From: Galeruca laticollis
Lineage: Eukaryota > Arthropoda > Insecta > Coleoptera > Chrysomelidae
Assembly (NCBI GenBank): GCA_963921935.1
Contig: OY998175.1
Coordinates: 152,511,309-152,575,308, forward strand
DNA: 64,000 nucleotides
Reading direction: 5' to 3'
The position numbers and the translations under genes are program-made. Shown one piece after another: positions 1 to 9,569 of this stretch. Numbering within the stretch: the stretch's first letter is position 1; every line of letters begins with the position of its first letter. The notes beneath the pieces were generated by a model that worked only from the letters and a program-made list of their open reading frames with translations, made no database searches and had not been told where the DNA came from.

Positions 1-470
1 GACACCGAATTCAAAATTTTCATATGATCCTATACATTGAAGTAAAGTTGGGTTTTTTACAGCAAATAAAATAAAATAGAAAGGAATAAAGGAAGTTTGT
101 TCGGTTGACATATAGGTACAAATAAAAATAAGGAATATTGGTTGGCCAATAGAAATAAATCTTTGGCACCATAAAGAACAACGTTTCAGTAGTTTTTATT
201 ATTTATCGGCTATTAGGTACTTACGAATACATCCATTTCTATTTTACGTAGATTTATGATTTATTACGTAAATACCTGTTAAAAGTATGGTTATGTGTAC
301 CAAACATACAATAATTTCACGATTGCGCACATCCATTTTGAGATAAAATTAGATAGAAAGTTAAAAGTTGGTAAAATTTTATATTATTTTATTTATTTGT
401 TACTTCCTGTATAAACGCTATAAGGATTTTCCATAAAGTCAACTTTTATATTTTATTTTGTTTTATATTA
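1..470. other. AT-rich sequence, no gene seen
   Basis: No reading frame, repeat or RNA gene could be supported here. The sequence is AT-rich and directly precedes the terminal motif of the recombinase-type element. Confidence 0.5.
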
Positions 471-535
471 TTTTATCTGATGGCATGTCATAATGACAAC
501 GTTATGTCACTCAATTTTGATGACATAAGGAAGCT

Positions 536-589
536 CATTATGGGACTAAGTACCATAATGAATTCATTATGGTACTAAGTACCATAATG
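536..589. repeat. Two tandem hairpins, CATTATGG/CCATAATG stems
   Basis: Two hairpins follow each other. The second has 12-bp perfect arms (CATTATGGTACT and its complement) around a single base; the first is the same with one change. The same 8-bp stem ends are found at the other side of the recombinase ORF. They could be recombination sites of the encoded enzyme; that is inference. Confidence 0.6.
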
Positions 590-847
590 AAATTCTATAA
601 GGAAAACATGTAATGGTTTGATCAAAAAAGTTTATTCAAAATGCATAACTATGTACAAAACTATTTATTATAAATGGTAAAAGAACAATTACTACAATTT
701 GTAATATCAATTCCAATGGATTCTACAGTTTTTACATCAGTAGTTGATGATTGTTGGCAAACTTGTAATCCTCTCTTCTGCATGCTCCACTTAGTCCAAT
801 TATCATGGCAACTTTATTAAATAAGTATGTATCATCTGATGCTTCCG

Positions 848-1219
848 TTAAAAACTTTGTTTAGTAAAAATTTTGGATTTTTTAGCTCTGTAACCTTCTG
901 ATTTACGTTTTAGTAATGCAACCAGCTGTAGGTACTTACTAATATCGACGTTTTTTCTTGTTGATAAAGTACTTCTTATCATCGAATAATACGACCAAAG
1001 AGAAGATGGTTTTCTTTCCTTAGATAAGCATTCAAAGTAAGCCAACAATACTTTTTCATGAGTGATATTCTTGATTTTTTTAGCAGAACACCATTCTTCG
1101 TACCGATTAAACACCATTTCATATACACTCCGTGATTTTTCCGGCAAAAGGGAGTCCACGATATTTCTCGACATTTCTTCCAAATCAGAAGGTAAACTAT
1201 CAGCTTCAGAATCACTCAT
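848..1219 (-). CDS. Tyrosine recombinase, N-terminal (SAM-like) part
   Basis: The 123-residue product matches my memory of an abundant insect family in which an acidic N-terminus (MSDSEAD) leads into a phage-integrase-type SAM-like core-binding domain (residues about 18-110, with LLPEKSRSVYE and SLWSYYSMIRSTLS). Downstream of the stop a shifted frame continues with NKVAMIIGLSGACRR, which resembles the first catalytic arginine region of tyrosine recombinases, and then decays near 735. The rest of the catalytic domain is missing, so the copy is not functional. The start is the only good methionine and fits the family start. Confidence 0.6.
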   Translation of the reverse strand: MSDSEADSLPSDLEEMSRNIVDSLLPEKSRSVYEMVFNRYEEWCSAKKIKNITHEKVLLAYFECLSKERKPSSLWSYYSMIRSTLSTRKNVDISKYLQLVALLKRKSEGYRAKKSKIFTKQSF

Positions 1220-1487
1220 TTTTTAAATTATATTAAATTCTACCTGACAATAATTATTGAGTTTGACAGCGATAAATAAATATTGCCGTTACAACCTGAT
1301 GACGTTGTCAAGGAAATGGCAAAGCACAGCTCACTCACCTACTAATATTTGAAACTACACAATACTTACTCCTTTAAAAATAGTTGTCATTGTGACATGT
1401 CGAAAATGCAGTTTTTAATTTTTCGAAAATGTATTGATATAAATGCCATCAGATAAAATTTTGTATGTAATACGAATCATAAACAAT

Positions 1488-1560
1488 CATTATGGCACAC
1501 GCCGTGTTATCGGACTCGGCTACGCCTCGCCCGATAACATTCACGACTTGTACCATAATG
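1488..1560. repeat. Compound hairpin flanking the recombinase ORF
   Basis: Outer stem CATTATGG (1488-1495) pairs with CCATAATG (1553-1560). An inner stem GTTATCGG/CCGATAAC encloses a GC-rich loop (CTCGGCTACGCCTCG) unlike the AT-rich surroundings. The outer stem equals that of the hairpins at 536-589. Confidence 0.6.
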
Positions 1561-1744
1561 ATCGTCTTTATGATCCTTATTACATAAATAACTATTACCT
1601 ATATGCTGTATAAATCCAACTTAATACACATTAAGGGATCGTATAGGTTTACTTAAAAGAAAGTAGGTATGTTTCATTAAATTGATTGTTATTAATAATG
1701 TTTCTCTGTTATCACGCATATTGTATATTGAAGTTTGTTCAATA

Positions 1745-1768
1745 ATGCTTCATTTAGATACTCGCCGA
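1745..1768 (+). repeat. Left copy of a 24-bp inverted repeat (pair at 9153-9176)
   Basis: The repeat, core CATTTAGATACTCG, recurs in inverted orientation at 9153-9176 with 22 of 24 bases equal. Both copies are followed inward by sequence rich in CGAAT and TTCG motifs. They may be the ends of a 7.4 kb transposon enclosing the MADF fragment and the hAT/Tigger nest, or two fragments of one repeat family. No matching target duplication was found. Confidence 0.4.
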
Positions 1769-1966
1769 GTACATATGAATAGGCACCAAAATACGAGTAT
1801 GCAAACGACTTGTTTGGATGTATTCTGCCACGAATATTCGCTGGTTCTTGGCTAGGGGTCGGTTTTTGCCGCGAATCAAAAGATTATTCGTCCGTATTTG
1901 TGCGCGAGGTTTATTTGTGAATGTTCAGTTCAATCGTAAATGTTGTATCAAGAATATTATTCTGCG

Positions 1967-2209
1967 ATGGATTGGACGAACGAAAATGTTTTAAATTTTA
2001 TAGTAATTTACCTGGGAGAACCGGTTATTTGGGATTCTAAGCATCAGTATCACAAAGATAAAAAAGTCATTAACGATGCTTGGAATCGAATCATGAAAGT
2101 TATGAATATACCCGTTACCGAATTAAAGAAAAAGATTCCTTCTCGTTTCTTTTTTCGTCGACATACATTAAATAGACATATAGGCGTATCGCACGTCATC
2201 CATTGTTGA
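1967..2209 (+). CDS. MADF-domain protein fragment
   Basis: From the methionine at 1967 the product reads as the N-terminal two thirds of a MADF (Myb/SANT-like DNA-binding) domain: WTNENVLNFI, then a tyrosine-rich helix with PVIWDSKH, then an AWNRI helix and a basic KKKIPSRFFFRRH segment. These match the usual spacing of conserved tryptophans and basic residues. The frame ends soon after the third helix, so the rest of the protein is missing or in an unrecognised exon. MADF proteins serve as transcription regulators and as accessory proteins of PIF/Harbinger-like transposons; the nearby 24-bp inverted repeat makes a transposon origin possible. Confidence 0.5.
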   Translation: MDWTNENVLNFIVIYLGEPVIWDSKHQYHKDKKVINDAWNRIMKVMNIPVTELKKKIPSRFFFRRHTLNRHIGVSHVIHC

Positions 2210-2706
2210 ACAATGTATGTTTACTAAATATAGACTAATAATATATATGAGTAGTGATGTTAGGTGGGAACAATCCTAGAGAAGTAAATTTATAAGGGAA
2301 TAGTCCCAAACCATAAATTTCTTCCCATTTCTTGGGAATTTTTAATTACTTCGCAATAATCTGATCTTGACTGCTCCGTGGCTTGATTCAGCAAATCATA
2401 ACCTAGTATAAAGTTACAAATGCACCAAAAAGTGTAGACATCTTATGAAATGACCGAAGTCCCCACTGATGTAAAAAAGTTATTGCAAAAATCATATAAC
2501 GATTCTGAAGGTAGTGAAGAAGGTACCTACACCACCTACTAATTACTAATCTGTTTTGTATAATATATTTTTAATAAGGTGCATATTTTTTTAAATTCTC
2601 TAGCACTCTCCTTTGAAGAAGAATATATTGAAACTCCAATATCATCTACACCTACATCGTTACGTTCAGCAGGATTTCTTCTCTTAAAAAATTCAGTTTG
2701 ACAAAA
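2210..2706. other. Non-coding or decayed, before hAT pseudogene
   Basis: No supported gene. The last part probably contains decayed 5' sequence of the hAT element whose readable portion starts at 2707. Confidence 0.35.
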
Positions 2707-2938
2707 ATGGATACATTTCTTGATCACATGATTTCAGACAACGAAATTAAGCTTAATGAAGCATTAGCAAGGGCTATTTGTGTAAGTGGGGCTCCTCTGT
2801 CTTTGGTGGAAGATCGTTTATGGAAGTAATTTTTTTCATTGTTAAGACCAGCTTATGAACTTCCAAGTCGCTATATGGTTTCAAATAAATATCTTAACAA
2901 CAAGTATGACCAAGTATGAGAAGATGTCACTAACGTAA
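2707..2938 (+). pseudogene. hAT transposase pseudogene, 5' segment
   Basis: The translation carries features of the DUF659-type hAT transposases of insects: NEALARAICVSGAPLSLVE, then LLRPAYELPSRYMVS and a KYLNNKY segment. There are in-frame stops (after LWK and after YDQV). The reading breaks off where the Tigger element starts (about 2939) and resumes on its far side near 6965, so this is the upstream half of a gene split by insertion. Confidence 0.7.
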
Positions 2939-3381
2939 CTGTCCCAAAATCCGACACTTTAAGATATGGACGACAAATTATACAAGTTAAAAAATAGATA
3001 GTATCAATAGATGATGAAAGTAACTGTTTCAATAGCTTAAATAGAATGTGAAGTGTGTTGTATTTGTATATCTTTTATGTATAATTATGGCAACTAACAT
3101 GAAAATGATGTTAATATTAAAACTGACAGTGACCTCAAATTCGTCACCCAATTTTGTAGGTTGTACAATAATTCGACAGTGAACTGAACATAAATTCGAC
3201 AGGTGTCTGTAAATCAGACACAAAGATGATCTCAAATTCGTCTGCATTAAAATATTTAATTTTTCCACAGTTGTTGACTTGATTCCCAAGAATAAAAAAA
3301 AAGGTTATTAGGGACAAAAAGTAAATACATTATAGTGCAAATAAAATACAAAACTATTTATGTAGGTCCTGAGAAAACAAC

Positions 3382-6123
3382 TTAATTTAACAAAAAATTT
3401 TGGTATCGCTCAAAGTCTTTAATTTCAAAAAACCCTCTTTTGTTTATCTCCAATGGAGCTTCAATTTTTTGTAGGATCTCTTTGAAGTCGTAGAATATTT
3501 CATCTTTTAGGGAAGGCCATTTCCACTTATTCAAGCCACTTCTTGTCATGGTGCTTATCAAATATTTATCATTTTCAATTTCAACAATTCTTCCTGGATA
3601 ATAATCATCGAGATAATTTACAATAACGTAATCATTAATATTGATATCAGTCTTTGTTAGTTTCTTTTTATTTGGCAAGTTCTCTTTGGTTACAGGTACA
3701 TCGTCTTTATTTTGATTTGCTTTTGATTCTGTTCTGGTTCTTTTATTTGGTCTTTCTATTTGCTTCACCTTTTCCTCTCTTTTTCGCCTTCTTTCTTCTT
3801 TGGCTCTTTCAATTTCCTTTTTTTGGTTTTCTTTTTTCAAATAGTACTGCCTCCATTCATCAGAGGTCTCCACAGAAGGAATTTTGTCAGAAAGTTTTCT
3901 TTTGGTTTTCTTGACGTTTGATGGTCCAGGCCAAAAAAGTGCGGTCTTAAATGGAGATGGAACTGTAATACCGGGTAAAACGTTCTCATATTTATTCGGC
4001 TCTATCCTCTCAATTGTTTCTTTGTGTTTATTTTCAGGTGTCTTAATATTATTTTCTGGTAACTGTTTGTTATGATTTGTATTATTGTATTCGCTACTTT
4101 CATCCACTGTCTTTTTCTCTGTAGTTTCTGGTTTATTATTTTCTATGAGTTTGTTTTCAGGTGTTTTTATATTTTCTGGTAACTGTTTATTATTATAATT
4201 TGTAATATTGTATTCGGTGCTTTCCTCAATTGTCTTCCTTTCAGTAGTTTCTAGTGAAATATTTTCTTTGAGTTTGTTTTCAGGTGTCTTTATAATTCCT
4301 GGTAGCTGTTTAGCAACATCTTTTGGCTTCAAATAAGTTTCATTATATTCAACAGTATGTGTAGCATATCTTTCTTTTAACTTAGTCTCATTCTCAGTTC
4401 TTTCTATCAAAATGTTGGTGCTTCTGTTTATTTCAACAACTTTTTCTTTAGTATTTACAAGCCTTTGCACTTCATTTTCTTTATCTTCATTGTTATTCAA
4501 GTTTGTGTTAACACTGTCTTTTTCACATTGTTCTTTTTTTGATAAGCTGGTTAGTTCATGTTGATCTTCTGTAAGACTTTTATTATTTTCGAAATTTTCA
4601 GTAAATACCTCGGAATTCATTAACTTGCACTGTTCTGTTTCTTCACTATTTTCTTCAAGCAGCTTCTCTATCGGTTGAGTTTCTTTATCGTTGAATTCAT
4701 TTGTTAATCTATTGTTCATCTCATTCAATATATTGCTATCTTTATTTTCGAAGTCCTCAGTGATTATTGTATTTTCCCAACCTTCTTCTAGGATAAATCC
4801 GTCTTCTATTTCTATTATCACAGAAGCGTTTTCTTTTTCCTTAAAGCGTAATCCTGAATTTTTAAATATTTTGAGCCATGTCTGATAAAGACCCGTATTT
4901 TCATAGTTGCGATTCCACAGATCTCCTTGTCGATTATAAAACTCTGAAAGCAGGTTCGGTTCAATATATGTCTCTAAGAACCTCAAGTGATTCACAATGT
5001 CTGAGTTTTCTGTTTGTGTTACCGCCTTTTCCTCCTCATTTTCATTAGTCAAAATCAGTTTATTGTAGTGCACATTTGAAGAGTCAAAGGGAAAAAGCCC
5101 ACAAGATCTAAAAGAGTTTTGGAATATGCGTTCTAAGCCTGACATACCCTTAAAAGCCTGTTCTAATACTGGGGCAAAATTTTCTTTATTGAGAGCTTTG
5201 CTGTTATTCTCAGTTTTAAACTTATTAATTGCTTTTTTCCAACTATTTTTAAGAGGCTTAAAGAAACCCACGTCTAATGGTTGCATAACATGCGTGGAAT
5301 TTGGTGGCAGGCTTATTAATATTATACCTTTTTTCCTACAAAAATCTGTCAAAGGCATTGTCACATGCGACTTATGCCCATCAAGATATAATACGACCGG
5401 AAATTCTATAGACTTTGTTATTAGCCATGGATAAAATATATTTGTGATATATTCAAAAAAAGACTCGGAGGTCATCCACCCGCTATCCGATTTTCCGATA
5501 CCCCATCCACAGGGCACTTGTAAAACTATGTGTTTAGGTATGCGTTCATACGCGTACATTATCATTGGTGGTGCCAATTGGCCACATGCATTTCCTGTAA
5601 CTAGAACGGTGAGGCATTCCTTTTCATCCCCAGCGCGATCGTATACTGTCTTAGTGCCTTTTTTTGTGAGAACTCTATTCCCTTTAGGAGACAAAAACAT
5701 AGCAGTTTCGTCAGTATTGAAGATTCTATTCGGATTGGTAATGTTAATATTGGAAGTCCTAAAGTATTCACTTATTTCTTCAAACCAAAATTGGATTTTG
5801 GTTTTTGTAACTGCTGCTCTTGACGAAGTTATATTTTGTGTCAGTCGTTGAGTTATATTGGGATGCCGCTTCAGAAAGCCGTCAAACCAATGACGCCCGG
5901 GACGTCCATCAGTGAAATTGTTTGGACGATTGAGTTTTTTCACTAAGAGTGCCACACTGTCGAGTAACTGAGTTTTCGAGACTGGGAATCCCATTTTCCC
6001 CAAGTTAATAATCCAATTTATCAAAAGATTTTCTTCTTCAACAGTTAAAATTGTTGGTGCTCCATTTCGACAGTCTTCTGGGTATTTTCCCTTAATTTTA
6101 CCAATTAGTGTCGTTCTTGGCAC
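3382..6123 (-). CDS. pogo/Tigger DDE transposase
   Basis: Predicted transposase that cuts and pastes the surrounding element in the nucleus. Order: end of a pipsqueak-type helix-turn-helix (residues 1-12), CENP-B-like second DNA-binding domain (about 25-110, WFDGFLKRHPNI), and a DDE_1 catalytic domain with NTDE (D138), LDGHKSH (D248) and QPLDVGFF (D284); a 35-residue spacing to a third aspartate fits pogo elements. A long acidic linker has three repeats of about 40 residues, each with a KTPENK core (near 4040, 4160 and 4280). A lysine/arginine-rich coiled region (REEKVKQIERPNKR) follows, then a C-terminal Tudor-like or chromo-like stretch (DYVIVNYLDDYYPGRIVEI). The open frame is 913 codons. 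The natural start is probably 6228; see the adjoining segment. Confidence 0.85.
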   Translation of the reverse strand: MPRTTLIGKIKGKYPEDCRNGAPTILTVEEENLLINWIINLGKMGFPVSKTQLLDSVALLVKKLNRPNNFTDGRPGRHWFDGFLKRHPNITQRLTQNITSSRAAVTKTKIQFWFEEISEYFRTSNINITNPNRIFNTDETAMFLSPKGNRVLTKKGTKTVYDRAGDEKECLTVLVTGNACGQLAPPMIMYAYERIPKHIVLQVPCGWGIGKSDSGWMTSESFFEYITNIFYPWLITKSIEFPVVLYLDGHKSHVTMPLTDFCRKKGIILISLPPNSTHVMQPLDVGFFKPLKNSWKKAINKFKTENNSKALNKENFAPVLEQAFKGMSGLERIFQNSFRSCGLFPFDSSNVHYNKLILTNENEEEKAVTQTENSDIVNHLRFLETYIEPNLLSEFYNRQGDLWNRNYENTGLYQTWLKIFKNSGLRFKEKENASVIIEIEDGFILEEGWENTIITEDFENKDSNILNEMNNRLTNEFNDKETQPIEKLLEENSEETEQCKLMNSEVFTENFENNKSLTEDQHELTSLSKKEQCEKDSVNTNLNNNEDKENEVQRLVNTKEKVVEINRSTNILIERTENETKLKERYATHTVEYNETYLKPKDVAKQLPGIIKTPENKLKENISLETTERKTIEESTEYNITNYNNKQLPENIKTPENKLIENNKPETTEKKTVDESSEYNNTNHNKQLPENNIKTPENKHKETIERIEPNKYENVLPGITVPSPFKTALFWPGPSNVKKTKRKLSDKIPSVETSDEWRQYYLKKENQKKEIERAKEERRRKREEKVKQIERPNKRTRTESKANQNKDDVPVTKENLPNKKKLTKTDININDYVIVNYLDDYYPGRIVEIENDKYLISTMTRSGLNKWKWPSLKDEIFYDFKEILQKIEAPLEINKRGFFEIKDFERYQNFLLN

Positions 6124-6156
6124 CCTATACTCCTTTGAAGCTGTAGCACAAGGTAC

Positions 6157-6228
6157 TCAATTTTTAATGGCCTCTAGGGCATTCTTTAAGTCATCTTTGG
6201 TATACTTATAGTATTTTCCAGTGGACAT
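6157..6228 (-). pseudogene. Transposase N-terminus cut off by a stop codon
   Basis: A methionine at 6226-6228 opens a frame in phase with the 913-residue transposase and encodes KYYKYTKDDLKNALEAIKN, a typical start of a pipsqueak HTH. Codon 24 is TGA (6157-6159), at a place where this family usually has glycine, so one G-to-T change would explain it. Without readthrough the transposase lacks its first DNA-binding domain. Confidence 0.75.
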
Positions 6229-6964
6229 CCTGATTTGCTGAAAAAAATTTGTCTACTTAAGAGCTCAACTAGTTATGATATGTAACTATTTACATCAACC
6301 ACATTCAAGTAAAATTTTTAATACTAATTTGCATTAATGTGTCAACCACATAATTCCGACACATATCGTACCTAAATTCGACACCCGTGTCGGATTTATG
6401 ACCCAGGGTATACAATGATCTTATATTTGAAGAAAGTGACACAGAACATATTTTTATTAAGAAAGAAAAAGAAAACATGAAACTTTAATACAACGCACAG
6501 TGACCATAAATTCGACACTGCATGTCGGATTTAGGGTAAGCTTTATATTGTCAGTACATAAATCAGACACTCAAAATTTTTAAAAATGCAAAAAAAATTA
6601 CACGTTAAAAACAAAGTTTAAGTTGAATTGAAGTATCCAAATCAATTCTACACAAAAATAATAACAGTTCTGTTAAAAATAGAGATATTATAAGAGTTTC
6701 AAAAATGCATGTTTCTCACTTACCTTAGAAGGAATCAACAGGTTCTTCTACACAAACAGAAGGAGGTGTGAACATGTGAAATTGAAGGTTAAGATGTCAG
6801 ACTTTTTGTTGGTTGATAAAGTAGTTACCTTTTTAAAACTTAAATATAATACTTAAACATGCCTCTAGATGTCTTTATATACCTTTATTGTTAAACGATT
6901 TCTTATTTTAATTAAAAAAGGAATAACATGTCGAATTTTGGGACACTGTCGGAATTTAGTACGT

Positions 6965-8130
6965 TTACGTTATTGAACTTTCACAAGCCAAGCACCTATA
7001 TTTACTAGTTGATGGGTGGAGCAGTATTCGTAACGAGGGACTTTTTAATTTTGTTATCACCACGCCAAAGCCATTTTTGTAAAATATTTGCCCACAATGG
7101 ATTATTGTTATAAATCAAATTAACTTGCTGATGAGATGTATGAAGTAATTACATCATAATATGGTCCAGAAACATTTTTAGTACTGATTGGAGATAATGC
7201 CGCAAATATGCAGAAAGCTTTTCAACTATTATGTGCATAACATTCACATTTAGTGCCACTTGGATATGTTCCTCATACGTTGCACTTGTTATGTGTTGAT
7301 ATATTACAAAAAACCGCCTCAGTTGACAACTTAACTTCAAAAGCAATAATTAAAACAATTCGTCATTCACAAGTTTTACAAGCAAAATTTAATTGTATCA
7401 ACAAAGAAAGAAAATGTGAAACATCATTGAAATTGCCTGTTAAAACTCGCTGGGGAAGCTATTTGTACTTTCTAGAAAGCATGAAAATTTGTAAAATAGT
7501 TCTACAAACATTAGCCATTGAACATGTTCAACTTGCAAGAGATATAAAAATAAGCTTACCGGATGAGGAAGTATTTCGGTCTCAAATTACTAATGTAATC
7601 CACATATTAATAATAATTGTAGGTTGGATAACATTTTTAGAAGAAAATCAAGCGTTAATACATAAAGTATACAAAGTATTTAAAGAAATTAAGTCTGATT
7701 TAAATGTGTCTCTCGCTGTCTCAGTATCTTAGCTTCGTAACGATGAAATCAAATCTATTAAAGGATAGTTTATCCAAAGGAGGAAAATGCCCTAAAACCC
7801 ATTCACTTTGCAGCAAGGTTATTGGATCCTGCCTCACAAGGACATGATTTATGTAAAAGTGAACAAAATCATACTACCGAGTTTATCGATGAACTACCAA
7901 CAAATTTAAAGCTTTTTGATTCTTAAGATTCAACTGGCTCTACATAAATGCAGAGAGCACCGGAAAAATAAATCCAAACACCTGGTAAAAGGGGTTCTTC
8001 TGCAATAACTCGCCATTGTCAACAATAGCTGAAAGGATTTTATCAACAGTGTGTACATCGGTTGCTACCGAAAGATCGTAGATTGTAAGGAGGGTCGTAC
8101 AGGCCTATAAGATATTTTGTACATAACCCT
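6965..8130 (+). pseudogene. hAT transposase pseudogene, 3' segment
   Basis: Continuation of the gene split by Tigger. Readable blocks in order: SQAKHLYLLVDGWSS and NEGLFNFVITTPKP near 6975-7080; LIGDNAANMQKAFQLL then VPLGYVPHTLHLLCVD near 7180-7300; LPVKTRWGSYLYFLES near 7435-7490 within an open stretch to 7732; FAARLLDP near 7810; and the C-terminal dimerisation motif ERILSTVCTSVATERS near 8030-8086. DGW and GDNAANM carry conserved hAT acidic residues. Many stops and frameshifts show it is dead. Confidence 0.75.
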
Positions 8131-8344
8131 CAGTCTATTCGAGGCCCGGAATTCTGAGACGCGAATTTTATATTAGTTTTCTGGAAGCTAAATTCCTGAT
8201 AAAGAGAGGGCGTTAGGAAGTGCTGGTTCTCCAGTATCGTCAACATTCACTCTCTGATTTGCCAATTTTTTTGAGGTGATACTTCAGAGGGCAGTGTCCA
8301 GTTAGGAGTCCACATTAAGGTTCAAGACCAATGAGTTTGTTTCT

Positions 8345-8532
8345 TATTTGTCAAGGCTGTCTGCTTCCTCATCGCCCTTATGACCTGGCACTCACATTAG
8401 GGTGACCCGATTAGTTGCTGCCAGTTGTCTTAGGGATTGTTTAGAGTCCCAAGTCAGCTTAGACTCGCAAGTGTATGACGTCATAGCTTTCAATGCTGCC
8501 TGGTTATCTGACCGAAGGATCGGATCGGAATC
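8345..8532 (-). pseudogene. Non-LTR retrotransposon RNase H fragment
   Basis: The minus-strand translation shows two RNase H landmarks in the right order: LRSDNQAALKAM (catalytic aspartate) and VPGHKGDEEAD (histidine and last aspartate), separated by a usual distance. The tryptophan expected before VPGHKG is a stop codon. This fits the RNase H domain of R1, LOA or I-type LINEs. Flanks are not readable, so only a scrap remains. Confidence 0.65.
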
Positions 8533-8592
8533 TTTAGTTTCATTCACGACAAAAGACGAAATAAACTTACAACAGACAGGACAGGAAAATAA

Positions 8593-8871
8593 CTTACATT
8601 TGTCACAATTGGAATTTACTTTATAATCGTCAGAAAACTGAAACTACAGAAAAAAAAGAACTTAGATGAAGCGACTGACGTAGAATTAGAAATCATGCAG
8701 ACAGAGCAGAGAGAAGAGTTTATTTCTATAGAAACAGAATGTAGTGAAGATGACTGTTCTTCTGATGATGAGAATGAGACTTTTTTAGTGGAAGTATATG
8801 ACGAAGAACAAAAAGAAAAAGTCGAAGATGCCACAACGCACAACAAAGTGAGTATAGGTAGTGACAAGTGA
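8593..8871 (+). CDS. Possible acidic exon with splice donor
   Basis: An open stretch without recognised homology encodes a very acidic segment (ECSEDDCSSDDENETF). It contains a strong splice-donor match AAA|GTGAGT at 8847/8848, after which the frame closes at 8871. No partner exon could be chosen. It may be an exon of a lost transposon or host gene, or chance. Confidence 0.25.
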   Translation, partial: LTFVTIGIYFIIVRKLKLQKKKNLDEATDVELEIMQTEQREEFISIETECSEDDCSSDDENETFLVEVYDEEQKEKVEDATTHNKVSIGSDK

Positions 8872-9152
8872 TATTTAGTCATAAAGTATATTTCAATGTT
8901 CAATAGGTATATGTACTACTCGCTTTATTTTTTTAAATAACAAAGTTTTGCTTTAGTATGTATGTTTGAATGTATATTTACATACATACTTACATCAGTT
9001 TTATTTACAGTTAATTCTTTTTTAAAATAAATTCACGTTCCGGCTGTATTTCCAAGGAATATTCCCTTAAAATAAATTGGAGGGAATTCAACATCACTAG
9101 AAAATGGGTATATTCGTGGTCGTATTCGTGCACGAATTATTCGAAGAATCGT

Positions 9153-9176
9153 TCGCCGAGTATCTAAATGGAGCAT
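9153..9176 (-). repeat. Right copy of the 24-bp inverted repeat (pair at 1745-1768)
   Basis: Inverted partner of 1745-1768; differences at two positions only. Inward it is followed by repeated TTCG/CGAA motifs (9095-9150), as on the left side. Confidence 0.4.
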
Positions 9177-9569
9177 AAGAGATTTTGTACATTTTCGAAA
9201 AAAAAAAGTTGTAATGGCTTTGTATACAAGTTTGAACGGCGTGAAATTTTCTAACGAATTCATTGTAAATTATCAACCTATATATGGTAATCAACTGTCC
9301 AGTAAGAGCATTTACTGTGGACGACAATTATAATACCAATAGATCAGTTAAATGTTAAATATTTATGCTGAAAAATGTTGAACGGTTCCTCACGAAAAGC
9401 AGTGTTGCCGTTTGAGCGTTTTCACTATGCTCAATTGCATCTATACACCGAAATTATCGCAATATTCAAGATGGCCCTGTATTCAAAATAAACGTAATTA
9501 CTCGAATCTGATGTGTCCGACTTGAATGATATATTTTCTGAGTTCAAATATAACTTAAAAATAATCTTA

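Larger units (their letters stand above)
471..1560 (-). mobile_element. Crypton-like tyrosine recombinase element, decayed
   Basis: A compact element of about 1.1 kb centred on a tyrosine-recombinase fragment on the minus strand. A motif reading TTTTATCTGATGGCAT at the left (471-486) recurs inverted near 1443-1459, and a neighbouring motif around CATGTCATAATGACAAC at the left recurs inverted, with changes, near 1383-1400. Hairpins built on CATTATGG/CCATAATG stems lie at 536-589 and 1488-1560. A plausible polyadenylation signal (AATAAA on the minus strand) lies near 635. Limits are inferred from these repeats and are uncertain; a true Crypton would not need terminal inverted repeats. Confidence 0.5.
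2941..6944 (-). mobile_element. pogo/Tigger-type DNA transposon
   Basis: The ends carry GTCCCAAAATCCGACA (2941-2956) and its inverted partner TGTCGAATTTTGGGAC (6929-6944), 15 of 16 bases equal. Inside both ends, several short repeats of the form AAATTCGACA lie near 3170-3260 and 6345-6560, like transposase-binding sites. On the right the homology to an element end may extend to about 6962. The element sits inside a hAT transposase reading frame; target TA positions at both junctions are possible, exact bases uncertain. Confidence 0.75.

Noticed and set aside
2539..2727. Minus-strand 62-codon ORF
   Set aside because: Lies in decayed hAT flank, no recognisable content.
3654..5851. Several forward-strand ORFs inside the Tigger gene
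   Set aside because: They are antisense shadows of the transposase; their products are low-complexity Phe/Ser/Leu-rich.
8616..8903. Minus-strand 95-codon ORF rich in serine
   Set aside because: It is the complement of the acidic forward frame; no independent support.
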